Origin: Cyanophora paradoxa
Lineage: Eukaryota > Glaucocystophyceae > Cyanophorales > Cyanophoraceae
Direction: 5' to 3'
DNA length: 46,114 nucleotides
NCBI GenBank assembly: GCA_004431415.1
Contig: QPMI01000302.1
Location: 1 to 46,114, forward strand
In this document: positions 1 to 10,951 of the stretch, one piece after another
Position numbering within the stretch: the stretch's first letter is position 1
How the letters are laid out: each line of letters starts with the position of its first letter
Position numbers and translations under genes: made by a program
The notes under the pieces: generated by a model
Databases searched by the model: none
Told to the model about the DNA's origin: nothing
Seen by the model: the letters and a program-made list of their open reading frames with translations, nothing else

Positions 1-12
1 CCGTACGCGGGG

Positions 13-2261
13 ATGCCGGTGACGTCGAACTCGCGGAGCGGGTCGGCCTCGTCGGCGACGTCGGCGCAGCGGCTCGCGCTGCTGAAGAAGAAGCACCCGC
101 AGCTCATCCGGCGCACGGACTCGGCGGGGGAGCGCCCCGGCGAGGACCCCGCCTTCGGCTACGCCCCGCAGGCCGAGTACGGCGCCGCCGGCCGCCGCGC
201 CGCCGCCGCCGCCGCCGCCGGCAACGGCTACGGCCAGCGCAGCGCGGGGCGCGGCTACCGCGAGGAGGAGGAGGAGGAGGAGGAGCGCGGGTACCGGCCC
301 GGGCGCCAGTTCCAGGAAGACCAGCCGGCGGTGGCGCGGCGGCCCGCCGCTCGCGCCCCGGCCTACGACTACGACGCTTACGACGCGCCCGACCCGCCGC
401 CCCGCCAGGCCCCGCTCGCCGCCCGCCGCCCGGCCAGCGGCCCTACGACGACGAGCCGCCGGCCGCCGCGGCGCGCCGCCCCGCCGCCGGCGCCTCGCGG
501 TTCGACGAGGACCAGCCGGCGGTGGCGCGGCGTGGTCCCTCGGGCGGTTCGATGCGCCAGTTTGACGAGGACCAGCCGGCGGTGGCGCGGCGCGCCCCGG
601 GGCGCGCCCCGCCCACGAGGATGAGTACGACGAGCCGCCGGCGCGGCAGCAGCCGCCGCGCCGCCCGCCCTGGCGCGGCGCCGCCGACGACGAGGAGGAG
701 CCTCCGCCGCCGCCGCCGCGCAAGGCGGCCGCGGGGCGCGCCCCCGCCCGGCCGCAGTGGAATGACGACGTGAGCGCGGGGGCGCCCCAGGACGACGACG
801 GGTACGGCTACAAGCCGACCGCCCGCGCCCCCGTCCGCAAGCCCCCGGCCCCGGCCGCCCGTGCCCCGGCGCGGCCCCAGTGGAACGACGACACTGCGTC
901 CGGCGGCTTCGACGACCCGCCGCCGCCCCCGGCCCGGCGCGCCCAGGCCCCGCCCAGCGCGCCGCCCCGGCCCGCGCCGCGCCCCGGCCCAGCGCGGGGG
1001 CTACCGCGCGAACGAATACGAGGAGGAGGAACAGGAGCCGCCGCGGCGGCAGCCGCCGCGGGGCGCCCCGCGGGGGCAAGCCAGCAGCGCTCCGCGCCGC
1101 CGCCGGCGGCGGCGGCGCGTTCCTCTCCGGACGACGACCGGCCGGCCGTGGCGCGCAACGCGGGCGGCGGCGAGGGCGGCATCACGGTCCGCGCCGCTCC
1201 TCACGGCTTGCCGCCCGACCCGCCCCCGCCGACGCCCCTGCAGGGCTTCTTCAAGAACCTCTTCGGCGGGGGCCGCCCCAGCTCGCCCTCCGCCGCCGCC
1301 GCCGTGGGTGCGCCGCCCGGGGCCTCCGCAGGCGCGGCGCCTGACGGGACGGGCAGGCTGCCTCCGGAGGCCTTCGAGGCGGCGACGGGCCCGCTCGTCC
1401 CCTGCCCGGACTGCGGCCGCAGCTTCGCAGAGGAGGCGCGCCCCGGCCGCCCGCGCCCCGCGCCCCGCCCCGCCCCGGCGTGACGTCGAGCAGGCGCTGG
1501 AGAAGCACAGCCGCGTGTGCCAGAAGGTCTTCCAGCAGAAGCGCAAGGCCTTCGACTCCACCAAGGCCCGCGTCGCCGGCACCGAGGCCGCCAAGTTCGT
1601 CGAGAAGGCGCGCCCGCCCCGCCCCGCCCCGCGCCCCCTCCCGCCCCGCGCGCCTTCCCCGCCGGGCTGACGGGGCGGGGCAGGCGAAGGCGCGGGAGCG
1701 GGAAGGGGCGCGGCCGGCGGGCGGCGGGCGGAAGGGGGCGAGCCTGGACGACCGGCCGGTGCAGGTGAGCAAGAAGGCCAAGTGGAAGGCCGACCACGAG
1801 GCCTTCCAGGCCGCCATCCGCGCCGCCCGCCAGTACAAGGAGGCCAAGGCCAAGGGCATCGACGTGCGCCGCCCGCGCGGCCCCGCTCGCCGGCTGCCGC
1901 GAGGCCGGGTCTCCTCTGAGCGGGGCGGGGGCAGGTGCGGGACATCCCGATGGCCCCCTCCGCCCCCGACGACCGCCAGCTCTGCAAGAACTGCGGCCGC
2001 AAGGCCCGCCCGGCCCGGCCCGCCCCGCCCCGCCCGCGCTGAGGGCGCCCGCAGTTCGGGGACAATGCGTTCGAGCGCCACGTGCAGCACTGCAAGAACA
2101 TCATCAGGCGAGTGCCCCTGTCCCCTGCCCGCCCGCCGTCCCAGCTGAGCCGCCGAGCGGCGCGCAGCAAGCCGAAGATGCTGGTGCGGGGCGGCGGGAC
2201 CTCTGTCGCCGCCGGCAACTCCAAGGGATTCATCCCCGGGGGCCCCCCGGGGCGTAGGTAG
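13..2261 (+). CDS. C2HC zinc-finger protein (ZC2HC1/ZNF474-like)
   Basis: Probably a nucleic-acid or ciliary-type zinc-finger protein; the exact function of this family is poorly known. Two C2HC fingers are visible once introns are removed. The first is CPDCGRSFAEE joined to ALEKHSRVC (C-x2-C-x11-H-x3-C, around 1402-1520). The second is CKNCGRK joined to FGDNAFERHVQHC (around 1985-2095). The linker between them is basic and helical. The N-terminal half is low complexity, rich in Pro, Ala, Arg and acidic runs, and carries repeated EDQPAVARR and RPQWNDD motifs. Introns placed by frame: 1436-1493 (GC-AG), 1608-1683 (GC-AG), 1864-1934 (GT-AG), 2004-2054 (GC-AG), 2108-2167 (GC-AG). The protein ends KGFIPGGPPGRR with TAG at 2259-2261. 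ATG at 13 is the first Met, but the gene could begin before the window. Frame changes between about 380 and 1130 imply further very short introns that I could not place exactly. The family call is good; the exon model of the first kilobase is uncertain. Confidence 0.8.
308..592 (+). repeat. Repeated EDQPAVARR-coding unit
   Basis: Three near-identical stretches code for (F/Q)(D/Q)EDQPAVARR at about 308-341, 501-532 and 561-592. The second and third copies are exactly 60 bp apart and identical over about 28 bases. A diverged form, DDDRPAVARN, occurs near 1131-1160. They lie in the disordered N-terminal half of the zinc-finger protein. This looks like internal tandem duplication of a short linear motif. 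Confidence 0.8.
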
Positions 2262-2391
2262 AGGCGGCCGCAGCGGCGAGCAGCAGGCAGCAGAGGCAGG
2301 AATGGCGTCCAGCTCAGAACACGAACCGCACACGCTCGCCTAGCCATGCACGTGGCCGTCTAGGGTGGGGCGCCGCTGGAGCCTCACGGGG

Positions 2392-3458
2392 TCACCTCCG
2401 CCCGCCCGACTGGTCGGTGCTGAGGCACTGCGCATGCGGGCAGAGGTCGGGTGCGGGACTGGCGTCGCCACGCAGGCTCCGCAGCCTCCCGGCCTGGACC
2501 ACGCACCCTGCCCCAGCAGTTCGCTTGCTTCGTCTTCGCCAGCAGCTCCGTCTTGAAGCCCTGGCGCTTGGCCTCGGCCAGCAGCCGCCGGTACGTGCCC
2601 TCTTCCATGTCAGGCCTCCGCGACAGCACGTACAGCTGCGCGTGCGAGCCAACCGGCGGGGCGAGCTGCGGTCAGCGGCCGCTTCGGGGGCGCCAGGAGA
2701 AGGCGCACCTGGTTCCGCTTCGGCTCGCCTGAAGCCAGAAGGGGCGCGCGCGTCGCGCGCGAAACCTCAGAGGGCAGCAGGCCCGAGCGCGCGTGTGCGC
2801 GGGACGCACCGATGAGGGCGTACGAAGATGTGTCGCAGGAGATGACCTGGAACGGCGCCCGGACGAGGCCAGCGAACGCCGACAGGACCAGCTTCCCCGG
2901 CGTCGCCGGGTTTGGGACCCGCCCCGACAGCTCCGCCTTCGAGGAAGTCAAATCAAAAGGCTAAGCAACTCGAGCTCAGTCACGTCCGCGCCTTGATGAG
3001 TTTCCCGTCAATGTTGTTCTTCCTGCACTCGTTACGTACGAGCAGCGTCCCGTCCTGCCTGAGCGTATAGTCGGCGCGCGCTGCAAGAGGAAGTGAGCCG
3101 CAGACAGACTGCAGCGCGGATCCCTGGATCCGGACGCACTACAGACGCAGCCGCGCTCGAAGAAGCGTCCGGGGTTCAACGGCGCGACGTTGTAGTGACT
3201 AATCTACGAGCGCGCATATAAGTGAGAGCGCCGCGGGCGCGCCTCCGCCAGCCGGCACCGCGGGCGCGGCGCTGGCGCTGGCCGCGGCGACGAGAGACAC
3301 TCGCCGGGCGCGGCGACGGCGACGAGACCTCTAGAGCAATGCGCAGAGGATACCTCGAACCATTCACCCTGGAAGCGCCGGAGGTCGAGCTTCGGGACGG
3401 TGTCGAGCTCGTTGGACGGCGCGGACTTCGACGAAGGGTAGCGGCCGCGCCGGATCAT
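2392..3458 (-). CDS. Lipocalin (Blc / apolipoprotein D type)
   Basis: A small ligand-binding beta-barrel, in other organisms binding lipids or hydrophobic cofactors. Visible pieces in order: VPKLDLRRFQGEWFEV (the lipocalin G-x-W motif, about 3347-3400); LNPGRFFERGC then ADYTLRQDGTLLVRNEC (strands B-D, 3000-3175); GRVPNPATPGKLVLSAF and FQVISCDTSSYALIG (2815-2920), matching the Blc segments with D-P-x-x-P-x-K-L and the strand containing YALVG; and LYVLSRRPDMEEGTYRRLL (2560-2635), matching the late LSR strand and C-terminal helix. The last exon appears to end CLSTDQSGGRR with TGA at 2392-2394. At least four introns interrupt it, including a GT donor directly after EWFEV. No signal peptide is obvious from the ATG at 3458, unlike bacterial Blc. 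It is divergent from kinesin-8, with 67 bp between the two start codons. Confidence 0.85.
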
Positions 3459-3525
3459 CGACCTTTTTGAAGGCCGAGCAAATTACAGCTGGAGACGTAC
3501 GTACAGCAAACTGAGCGATCGGCGA

Positions 3526-6500
3526 ATGCAGCTCGAAACTTGTACCCTAGGTGGGGGGATACAGGCACGCCCAACGGCAAGTGCCAGCATGGGCCTCCGC
3601 GACGTGTGCCTTGGCGGTGGCCCGGAGCTGAAGAGGCCGCGTACTGCGCCGGGAGCACTCTTGCGGCCCCCAACCGCGGCGGCGGCTAAAGACGATGCGA
3701 CGCCCCTGTCCAACATCGTGGTCGCCGTCCGGTTAGCCAGCAACCGCGCATGTGCTCTAAAGAGGCTGGGGACTAGCTCTGATCGTCCCTCCGCCGCAGC
3801 GTGCGCCCTAAGAACGCTCGGGAGGCGGAGAAGGACGACCCGCCCGTGGTGAAGGCCATGGACGAGCACGTCGTTGTCTTCGACCCCAACATCGCTGGAG
3901 TATGCTGACTTTGCAGAGATTACGGGTCCAGGGACTCGGAGGGCCTGACGCCGCATTCCCGTTGCGCAGGACGCGCCAGCCGCCAGCCGGAGGGTCCCAG
4001 GCTCACGGCGCAGCAAGGAGATCCAGTATGCGTTTGATCGGGTGTTTGGAGAGGACACCACGCAGCGCGAGGTGTACGAGGGGACGGCGAAGGGGCTCGT
4101 TGACTACGTGCTCGACGGTTACAACGCGACCGTGTTTGCCTACGGCGCCACGGGTCCGCCGCCCATCTCGCCCGGCTTCCGGTGCTTTGGGGATGCTGAG
4201 ATGCGAGGGGCGCGGCGCAGGCTCGGGGAAAACGTTCACGATGATCGGGAACGAGCAGTTCGGGCAGGGGGTGATGGTCTCGACGCTCTCGGACCTGTTC
4301 CAGAAAATCGAGGAGCGCAAGCTGGACGACGAGTACAACGTCCGCATTGCGTATCTGGAGGCGAGCTCCACGCCGCGCGCCTCGGCGGCCGCCGGCGGGC
4401 CCTGACGGGGGCGGGGCGGGGCAGATCTACAACGAGCAGATCCGGGACCTGCTGGACCCGCAGGGGGCGCTGAAGCACCCGCTGGAGCTGCGGGAGGACC
4501 AGAAGGGCGACACCGTCGTCAGCGGCCTCCACTACCACACCCTCAACTCGGCCGAGAAGGTCTTCGAGATGCTCGAGCAGGGCAACGCGCGCCGCTCGCA
4601 GTCCCCCACCGAGGCCAACCAGAACTCCTCCCGCTCCCACGCCGTCCTCCAGGCCCGCCCCGCTTCATCTTTCGCCCGCGCCTCCTGCCCCCCCGCGAGC
4701 GCCGCCGCAGATCCTCGTCGAGAAGCGCGCCCGCGGGGCCATCCAGCAGGAGGGCGCGCCCGCCGCTTCCTCCGCCCTCGCCCCTTCTCGCGTGCCGCTG
4801 AGGCCGCGCCGCCGCGCAGTGAAGCTCGGGAAGCTCTCGATGATCGACCTCGCCGGCTCCGAGCGCGCCGCTGTCACCGCCGTGCGCCGCCTCGAGCCCT
4901 CCGAAGCTTTCCCCGCCCGCGCGGCGCCGACGGCGGGGCGGGGCTCAGAACCGGGGCAAGTTGTTGCGGGAGGGTGCCAACATTAACCAATCGCTCCTCG
5001 CCCTCGGCAACTGCATCAACGCCCTCTGCTGCAACAAGAAGGCGCGCGGCGCCTCTCTTCTTCCGCCCCCACGCGGCGTCGAGCCGCCTCGCGCAGGGCA
5101 CGTTCGTCCCGTACCGCAACTCGAAGCTCACGCGATTCCTGCGGGTGCGTCGCCCCGCGCTCGCCGGCGCCGCGCGGGGGCCGAGGTGGGGGGCGCAGGA
5201 CTCGCTGGGGGGCAACTGCAAGACGGTGATGATTGCGGCGGTGAGCCCGTCGCAGCTCTCGTACGAGGACACGCACAACACCCTCAAGTACGCCAACCGC
5301 GCCAAGGACATCAAGACAAAGGCCCGCCCCCGCGCCCCCGCCCCCGGCGCCGCGCTCGGGGCGACGGGGTGCGGCGGGGGCGCAGGTCGTGGCGAACGTG
5401 ATCAGCGTGCAGGCGCACATCACGGAGTACCGACGGAAGATGGCGGACCTGCAGTCGCAGAACGAGGAGCTGCGGAAGAAGCTGAAGGCGATGGAGAAGA
5501 ACGAGACGGAGGCGGTGGAGCGGGAGCACTTCTCGCTCGCGCAGGCGGAGGTCGACCGCTACCTCAAGGCCTACCGCGACATCGCCGAGAAGACCCTCGC
5601 CGAGGACGCCGAGCGCCTCCAGGTGGGGGCCCCCGCACGCCCCCCGCACGCCCCCCGCGCGCCCCGCCCCCGCCTCACCCCGCCCGCCCCCGCGCAGCTC
5701 GACTTCGACGGCCACACGCAGGAGGCGGCCGTCTCGAAGCTGCGGGAGGGCCTCTCGGAGCCCGGGGCCGACGCCGCGCTCCTCGGCGAGCGCATCCACA
5801 TGGCGGAGCTGGCGATCCAGCAGCGGCGGCAGGCGATGCACCAGAAGGACACCGTGCTGCGGAGCCTGCGGACGCGCCTGGAGGAGGCGGCCTCGAACCT
5901 CCAGAAGCTCGTCGCCGAGTACACGACCTCGACCTTCACCCGCGAGCGCCGCGCCTACTTCGAGCGCGTGCGCGACCAGTTCGAGGGCGAGATCCGCCTG
6001 CAGGCCGCCCGCCGCGAGGCGCGCCGCAGCGAGGAGACGTACAAGTACGTGCGCGAGCACGCCAAGGCCCTCGCCGCCGCCACCAAGACCTTCCTCCACG
6101 GTCCGCCCCCTCGCCCTGCCCCGCCGCCGCCCCCCCGCCCGACGCCGAGCGCGCAGCCGGCGTCTCGATCTCGTCGCTGCAGCGGCTCGTCGACGAGTAC
6201 AACCGCTTCGCCATCCTCAACGCCATCCCCCCGCACAAGCAGCCCGTCCCCCTCCGCGAGCTCGGCACCGTCTTCCCCGCCGGCACCGCGGCCGCCCCTG
6301 CCCCCGCCCCCGCCCCGGCACCGCAGCCGGTCTCCTCCCCGCCGCCCACGGCGCGCAAGTCGCGCGGGGGCGAGCTGCTCGCAATCTCCGTGGAGGACGT
6401 CACGCCCTCGCGCCGGAGCCGCGCGCACCGCGAGCGCGAGAGCGCAGCGCCCGAGGCCCCGACGCCCTCCCCGCCGCCCCTGCGACGCGGCCGCCTCCCC

Positions 6501-7356
6501 GCGGCGGCCTCCCCGGCGCCGACGGCGGAGACGCCGCCCTCGCCGGCGGCCTCGCTGGCGATGCCCCGACGCCGACGCTGCAGGGGCCGGCCGCCGAGTC
6601 GGCGCGCCCGCCGCTGCGCGCCATCGTCCGCCTCAACAACTTCGTCGCCGAGGGCCTCCCGCCCGCCCCGAGAGGGACGCCGCCCGCCCCGCCCACGCCC
6701 CCGCCGCGCGCCAGCGCGACCCGCGCGAGGCCTACAAGCCCCGCGAGCGCGACCCCGTGCGCCCCGCCCCGCCGCCGTGCGCCGCCGGCCACCCCTGACG
6801 AGGACCGCAGACCCCGCCGACGAGAACTCGCGGGCGCTGGCGGCCGCGGTGAACGGCGGCGGCCTGCGCCGCATCCGCTCGTTCGCGACGGAGAAGGCGG
6901 GGGCGGGGGCGGCACCGGCCCCGCCACGGCCGGCGCCCTCGCCCTCGCGCAGCTCGACCTCGCCGAGTCCCCGCCGCGCCCCGCAGGCGCCCCGAAGCGG
7001 ATGGGCGCCCGCCGCCCGGCGCACCCCTCCCGCCTGGGTGCCGGCCCGGGCGCCCGGAGCCGTGCCGCCGGCCTCGCGCCGGCGACGGCGCGGAAGGAGG
7101 CCGTGCCGCCGGCGCGGCCAGCGACGGGCGACGCCGCGGCGGCCGGCGGGGCGCGGCGGCCGCCACTGAGCGCGAACAACATGCAGCTCGTCCTTGCCGG
7201 CCCGCCCGTCTTCGGGCCGGCATCCGCCCGGGGCCCTCGCCGCCGGCCGGCCTCATCGGCGGCGGCGCGAAGCGCGTCGCCCCGCCCGCCGCCTCCCGCA
7301 CACTCGCCGTGGGCGCCGAGCGGCACCCGGTCGCCCCGCGCCTCGCCGCCAAGTAA
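3526..7356 (+). CDS. Kinesin-8 family motor protein
   Basis: A plus-end microtubule motor and depolymerase of the kinesin-8 (KIF18/19, Kip3) group, acting in the spindle or flagellum. The motor domain is complete after intron removal: NIVVAVR/VRPKN (beta1), [13 protein letters not shown] (typical of kinesin-8), P-loop [12 protein letters not shown] split by an intron, [20 protein letters not shown] (switch I), IDLAGSER (switch II), [31 protein letters not shown], and [12 protein letters not shown] (neck linker). A coiled coil (5400-6090) and a Pro/Ala-rich tail with conserved [17 protein letters not shown] follow. Introns placed by frame: 3732-3799 GT, 4154-4220 GT, 4361-4424 GC, 4653-4710 GC, 4754-4819 GC, 5042-5096 GC, 5145-5198 GT, 5322-5385 GC, 5623-5697 GT; more occur near 3895-3975, 4875-4945 and in the tail. 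TAA is at 7354-7356. The start is either Met 3526 or in-frame Met 3589. Family call is firm; the tail exon model is approximate. Confidence 0.93.
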
Positions 7357-8191
7357 GCGGCAAGGCCTCACCTGCCCGCCGTGGCCCGTGCCCCGTGCGG
7401 CTGCACGTGTACAGCACGACCGTCATCGATATCCTTCGCGGACTTCGTTTATGTAGCATCTATCTATCGCGCAATTTTGCTCTGAGGTTTAGATTGTAGG
7501 CGCGCCGCTGAAAATGAGGGACGTTTTCGGCAATCGAACTTGACCTCTCGTGAAATTCACACAAGCCTTCGCGATCGAATTCGCATGCCATGATGGGCTG
7601 CGGCACTGAGTCAACTTGCCAAGTTGCCACTGGCCATGCCAAGCCTTGAAGTGTTGAGCTTGAAGCCCAGTGAAGCCTTTAAGTTCCAACGGTTGTCACA
7701 GTGTCGCACCGTGGCACTGCGGCACTGCGGCACGCGGCCGTGTTCCGAAGTTCAAGATAGAGCAATGATGGCGATGTTAATTGCAACTTGGCAACTTTTG
7801 GCAAGTCAAAATGATTGAGACACACTGACACAATGATTGGCAAGTCGGACAAATTAAAGCAGAGCCTGAGAGCGAACAAGAGGACAAATCTACTGTGAGA
7901 AGACGTATGCGTCGGCCAAGCGACTAGGGGATCTAAGCTCAAGAAGCCTTGAAGACCACATTGAATTCGACGAGTTTACGTGCCTACGGTTAGGAATTGA
8001 ACTCGGCTTCGAATTCGGGACGCATACGTATACATCCGTTTACTTACAGATTGACTCAGCTGAAGGACCTCCGATTCCTACATTACCTAGAAGTGACTAA
8101 ACAGGTCGCGGAAGAAACGGCGCGAAATGCATGGAAATGGAGGGGCGAGTTGAAGCGGGGCGCTCGGAGGCGGCGGGGGCGGGGCGGCGGT
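7357..8191. other. Intergenic spacer between two convergent genes
   Basis: Lies between the 3' end of kinesin-8 (+) and that of PIG-M (-). It is clearly less GC-rich than the genes. I see no conserved coding sequence. It contains a short tandem of GGCACTGC at about 7714-7733, scattered CAACTTG/CCAAGTTG words that could pair, and GAATTCGA palindromes at about 7962 and 8010. The part near 8100-8190 may be 3' UTR or an alternative last exon of PIG-M. Confidence 0.5.
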
Positions 8192-10623
8192 TCAAGGGGC
8201 GGGGGCGCGGCGGGGGCGGGGGGCGGGCCAGGCGATGCTGGCCTCCTTCTGCTTGCCGAGGAGGTCGACGGCGATGTAGAGGTTGTTCGCCAGGAACCTG
8301 CCGCCGGGGGCCTGAGCCGCACGCCAGGGGCGCGGGGCGGGGCGGGGCGGACATGAGGGAGAAGAAGAAGACGGTGGCGTGGTTCCTGGCGCGGCGGAAC
8401 TCGAGCTGGTAGGCCGCGAGGAGCCAGAGGCCGAGGAAGGCGAGCCAGACGAAGACCTTGCCCGCCCCCTGCCCGCCCCGCCCCCGTCAAGCCCCGCTCG
8501 CCCCACGCCGGCGGGGGGCGGGGCGCCGGCTCGCCTGCCAGCGCAGGCGCTCGGCGTTGCCGGCGAGGGCGAGGGGCAGCAGCGCCAGGTACCACACGAA
8601 GTACTGCACCGTCACGACCTGCGGCGGGGGCGGGGTGAGGGGCGGGGCGGGGCGGGGCGGGGGGGGGGCGGCGGGGGGCGGGCCTTGTTGAGGGCGACGA
8701 AGAAGAAGGTCTGGTAGAAGAAGGCGGCGGGGAGGTCGCGGTGCAGCGCCACCCCGAGGCTCACCACCGCGAACGCCTGCCCCCCCGTCAGCCGGCGGGC
8801 GCGGCGGGGCGGGGCGGGGCGGGGCGCCTGCGGGAGGAAGGCGAGGAGGCCGGCGAGGGGCAGCGGCTTCATCGCCCCCGTCTCCACCGCCCGCACGTAG
8901 TACCTGCGCAGGCGGGGCCCGTCGCCCCCCCGAGGCGCACCCGCGCAGGCCGGCGCCCGGGCGGTACCAGAAGGGCGAGAAGTTGTGGTGCGAGTCGGCG
9001 CGGCCGAAGTGGTAGAGGTACGCCGCGTCGATCGCCTCCTGTCCGTACCTGCCCCGCGCCGGCGCGCGCGCGTTGGGGAGGGGCGAGTGGGGGGGAGGGG
9101 GGCAGGCGCACGCGAGGTAGGCGGCGAGGGTCGGGGCGGCGGCGGCGGCGAGGAGGGCGGCGAGGAAGGCGGCGCGGCGGGCGGTGATCTGCGTCGCCAG
9201 GAAGCGCACGTCGAGCGCCGCCGCGAAGTCGACCGGCAGCAGCGGGCCCGACGCCGCCGCCGCCGACTCCCTCGCAGGCTCGCTCGTCGTGGCGGACGCC
9301 CCCGCGGGGCTGGCGAGGCGGCGGGGCCTCGGCGGCGGCGGCGGCGCGGGAGGCGGAGGCGCGGCGGCCGCGGGACGGAGAGGGCGAGGCGGCCGCCTTC
9401 TTGGCAGCGGCGCGGGCCGGCGACGCGCGGGCTGGCGAGGCGCGGGCCGGCGAGGCGCGGGTCGAGGCGCGCCGGGCCGGCGACGGCGAGGCGGCCGCGG
9501 CCCCGGCGGCGGCAGTCGCTGCGGGTCGTCGTCAAAACGCTGCGAGAGCAGAGAGAGAGAGGAAGGGTGGGGATGGGGGACGGGGCGCACAGTCGCGCTT
9601 CGAGGGGCGGCCACGGCGGCGCGGGGCGGGGCTCGCATCGGGCTCGGCGGCACTCTGGGGGGCGACGACGGCCTCCTCAGACTCCGAGGCCATCTTGTCG
9701 GCGTTATTGTGGTCGACAAAGAGGAGCGCCGGCAGCACGTAGATCACGGGGTACAGCTTCAGGTGGATCGAGAGGCCCAGGCTGCGGCGGGGTGGGCGGG
9801 GCGGGGCGGGGCGGGGGCGGCGGGCGCACGCGACGGCGGCGGCGATGGCGCGGCCCTTGACGAGGAAGAGGACGGCGAAGACGACGAGGAAGGTGACGAG
9901 AGAGTCGGCGTTGCCGCGCGTGCTCACCGCGATGACCACCGGGTTGAAGAGCCACCAGAGCCAGACGAGGTTGATCTTCTCCGGCTCCTGCGGGACAGGA
10001 GTCGGCCGACTGGATCCTCGGGGGCGGGCGGCGGCGGGCGGACCGTGTTGCCCGAGGCGCGGTCGCGGAGGACGCGCTTGCCAGCGGCGGCGGAGCGGAG
10101 GCGGCCGAGCTTCGAAAGGACGAAGTTGTACGCGCCATTCAGGAACCCGGTGAGGCTCTTCTCGTATGAAGCCTCCACCGAGCGGCCGCGGGCGCGGAAG
10201 ATCGCGTGCAGGACGCAGGCCACTCCGACGTCGATGGCGCAGAAAATGACCTTGCCGGCCCAGCTCTTCCACCAGACGCTCGGAAGCATTACGAGGGCAC
10301 TGGGATTGATCAGCCAAGGGCTGAATGGGGCCGGGAGGCCGGCAGGGAGGCGGCGCACAAGAAAGGCGAGTAGCGGTACTCCTTCTCCTTGTACGGCGAG
10401 CCTCCTGCAGCCACATGCTGAGCTGCACGAGTAAACACCTTGTAATCGACGTCGGTGTAGCCCGGCTCGTTCTTCGGCACTGCGCGGGAAACTCAGGTTC
10501 CGGAGTTGATCGCCGTTTCAAATTCGGCGCACGCTTCTGGTCCGCGTACTCCGAGACGGCGATTAGGGCGAGCCGGACGAGCAGGCCCAGCGTAAGGGCG
10601 ACGTTCGCGTTCAGGGGCTTCAT
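8192..10623 (-). CDS. GPI mannosyltransferase 1 catalytic subunit (PIG-M)
   Basis: Adds the first mannose, from dolichol-phosphate-mannose, to the GPI anchor precursor in the ER lumen (GT50 family). Recognised segments: MKPLNANVALTLGLLVRLAL (first TM, ATG at 10621-10623); YTDVDYKVF with the D-x-D motif typical of the family (about 10430-10465); YKEKEYRYSP; DVGVACVLHAIF; LFNPVVIAVSTRGNADSLVTFLVV (9870-9950), a hallmark block; LGLSIHLKLYPVIYVLPALLF; DSHHNFSPFWY (about 8965-8995); and VTVQYFVWYLALLPLAL near the C-terminus, followed by KVFVWLAFLGLWLLAAY. A GC-AG intron lies at 8534-8469. The protein seems to end shortly after LLGKQKEASIAWP, stop at 8192-8194, though another 3' exon is possible. 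A Ser/Glu/Ala/Pro-rich insertion follows the LLFVDHNNADK block at about 9550-9700; part may be intronic. It is head-to-head with the gene at 10952-11890. Confidence 0.93.
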
Positions 10624-10951
10624 GGCACCGAAAGCCCGCCTTGGAGGTCCCCTGTACCCCCCCGACACGAACTTCGAAAAGATGGTGCTCCGCTCCCTGC
10701 GCCGCCTCACAACCGCTTCCCTGTGATCTATGTTGTCGCCTCTGACGCGCGGCTGCTCCGCAGGGCCGAACCGGTGAGATGGAATGCGCCGGCAGCTGGG
10801 CGTGAGCTAACGCTTGTTTCTTGTGTTGCCATAGACGGAGGCATCTCGACCGCCCATGCGAAGCTGCTCGCTTTGGCGCGGGTGCGCCCTTTGTGGGTGC
10901 CGTTAGTTGGAAAGCGCGCGCCCGCAAGGACCGGCTGACCTGCGCCGCCAG
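10624..10951. promoter_or_regulatory. Divergent upstream region of PIG-M and the coiled-coil gene
   Basis: About 330 bp separates the PIG-M start codon from the first exon I can support on the plus strand. It must hold the 5' ends of both genes. An ATG on the plus strand at 10621 opens a 34-codon frame with no recognised similarity. Possible first exons of the plus gene lie around 10826-10888, after a CCATAG acceptor-like site. No TATA-like element is obvious. Confidence 0.4.

Noticed and set aside
1001-2347. Long minus-strand frames opposite the zinc-finger gene
   Set aside because: Shadows of GC-rich exons; the plus strand carries the two C2HC fingers.
8985-10434. Long plus-strand Arg/Gly-rich frames opposite PIG-M
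   Set aside because: The minus strand shows all PIG-M blocks; the plus frames are low complexity.
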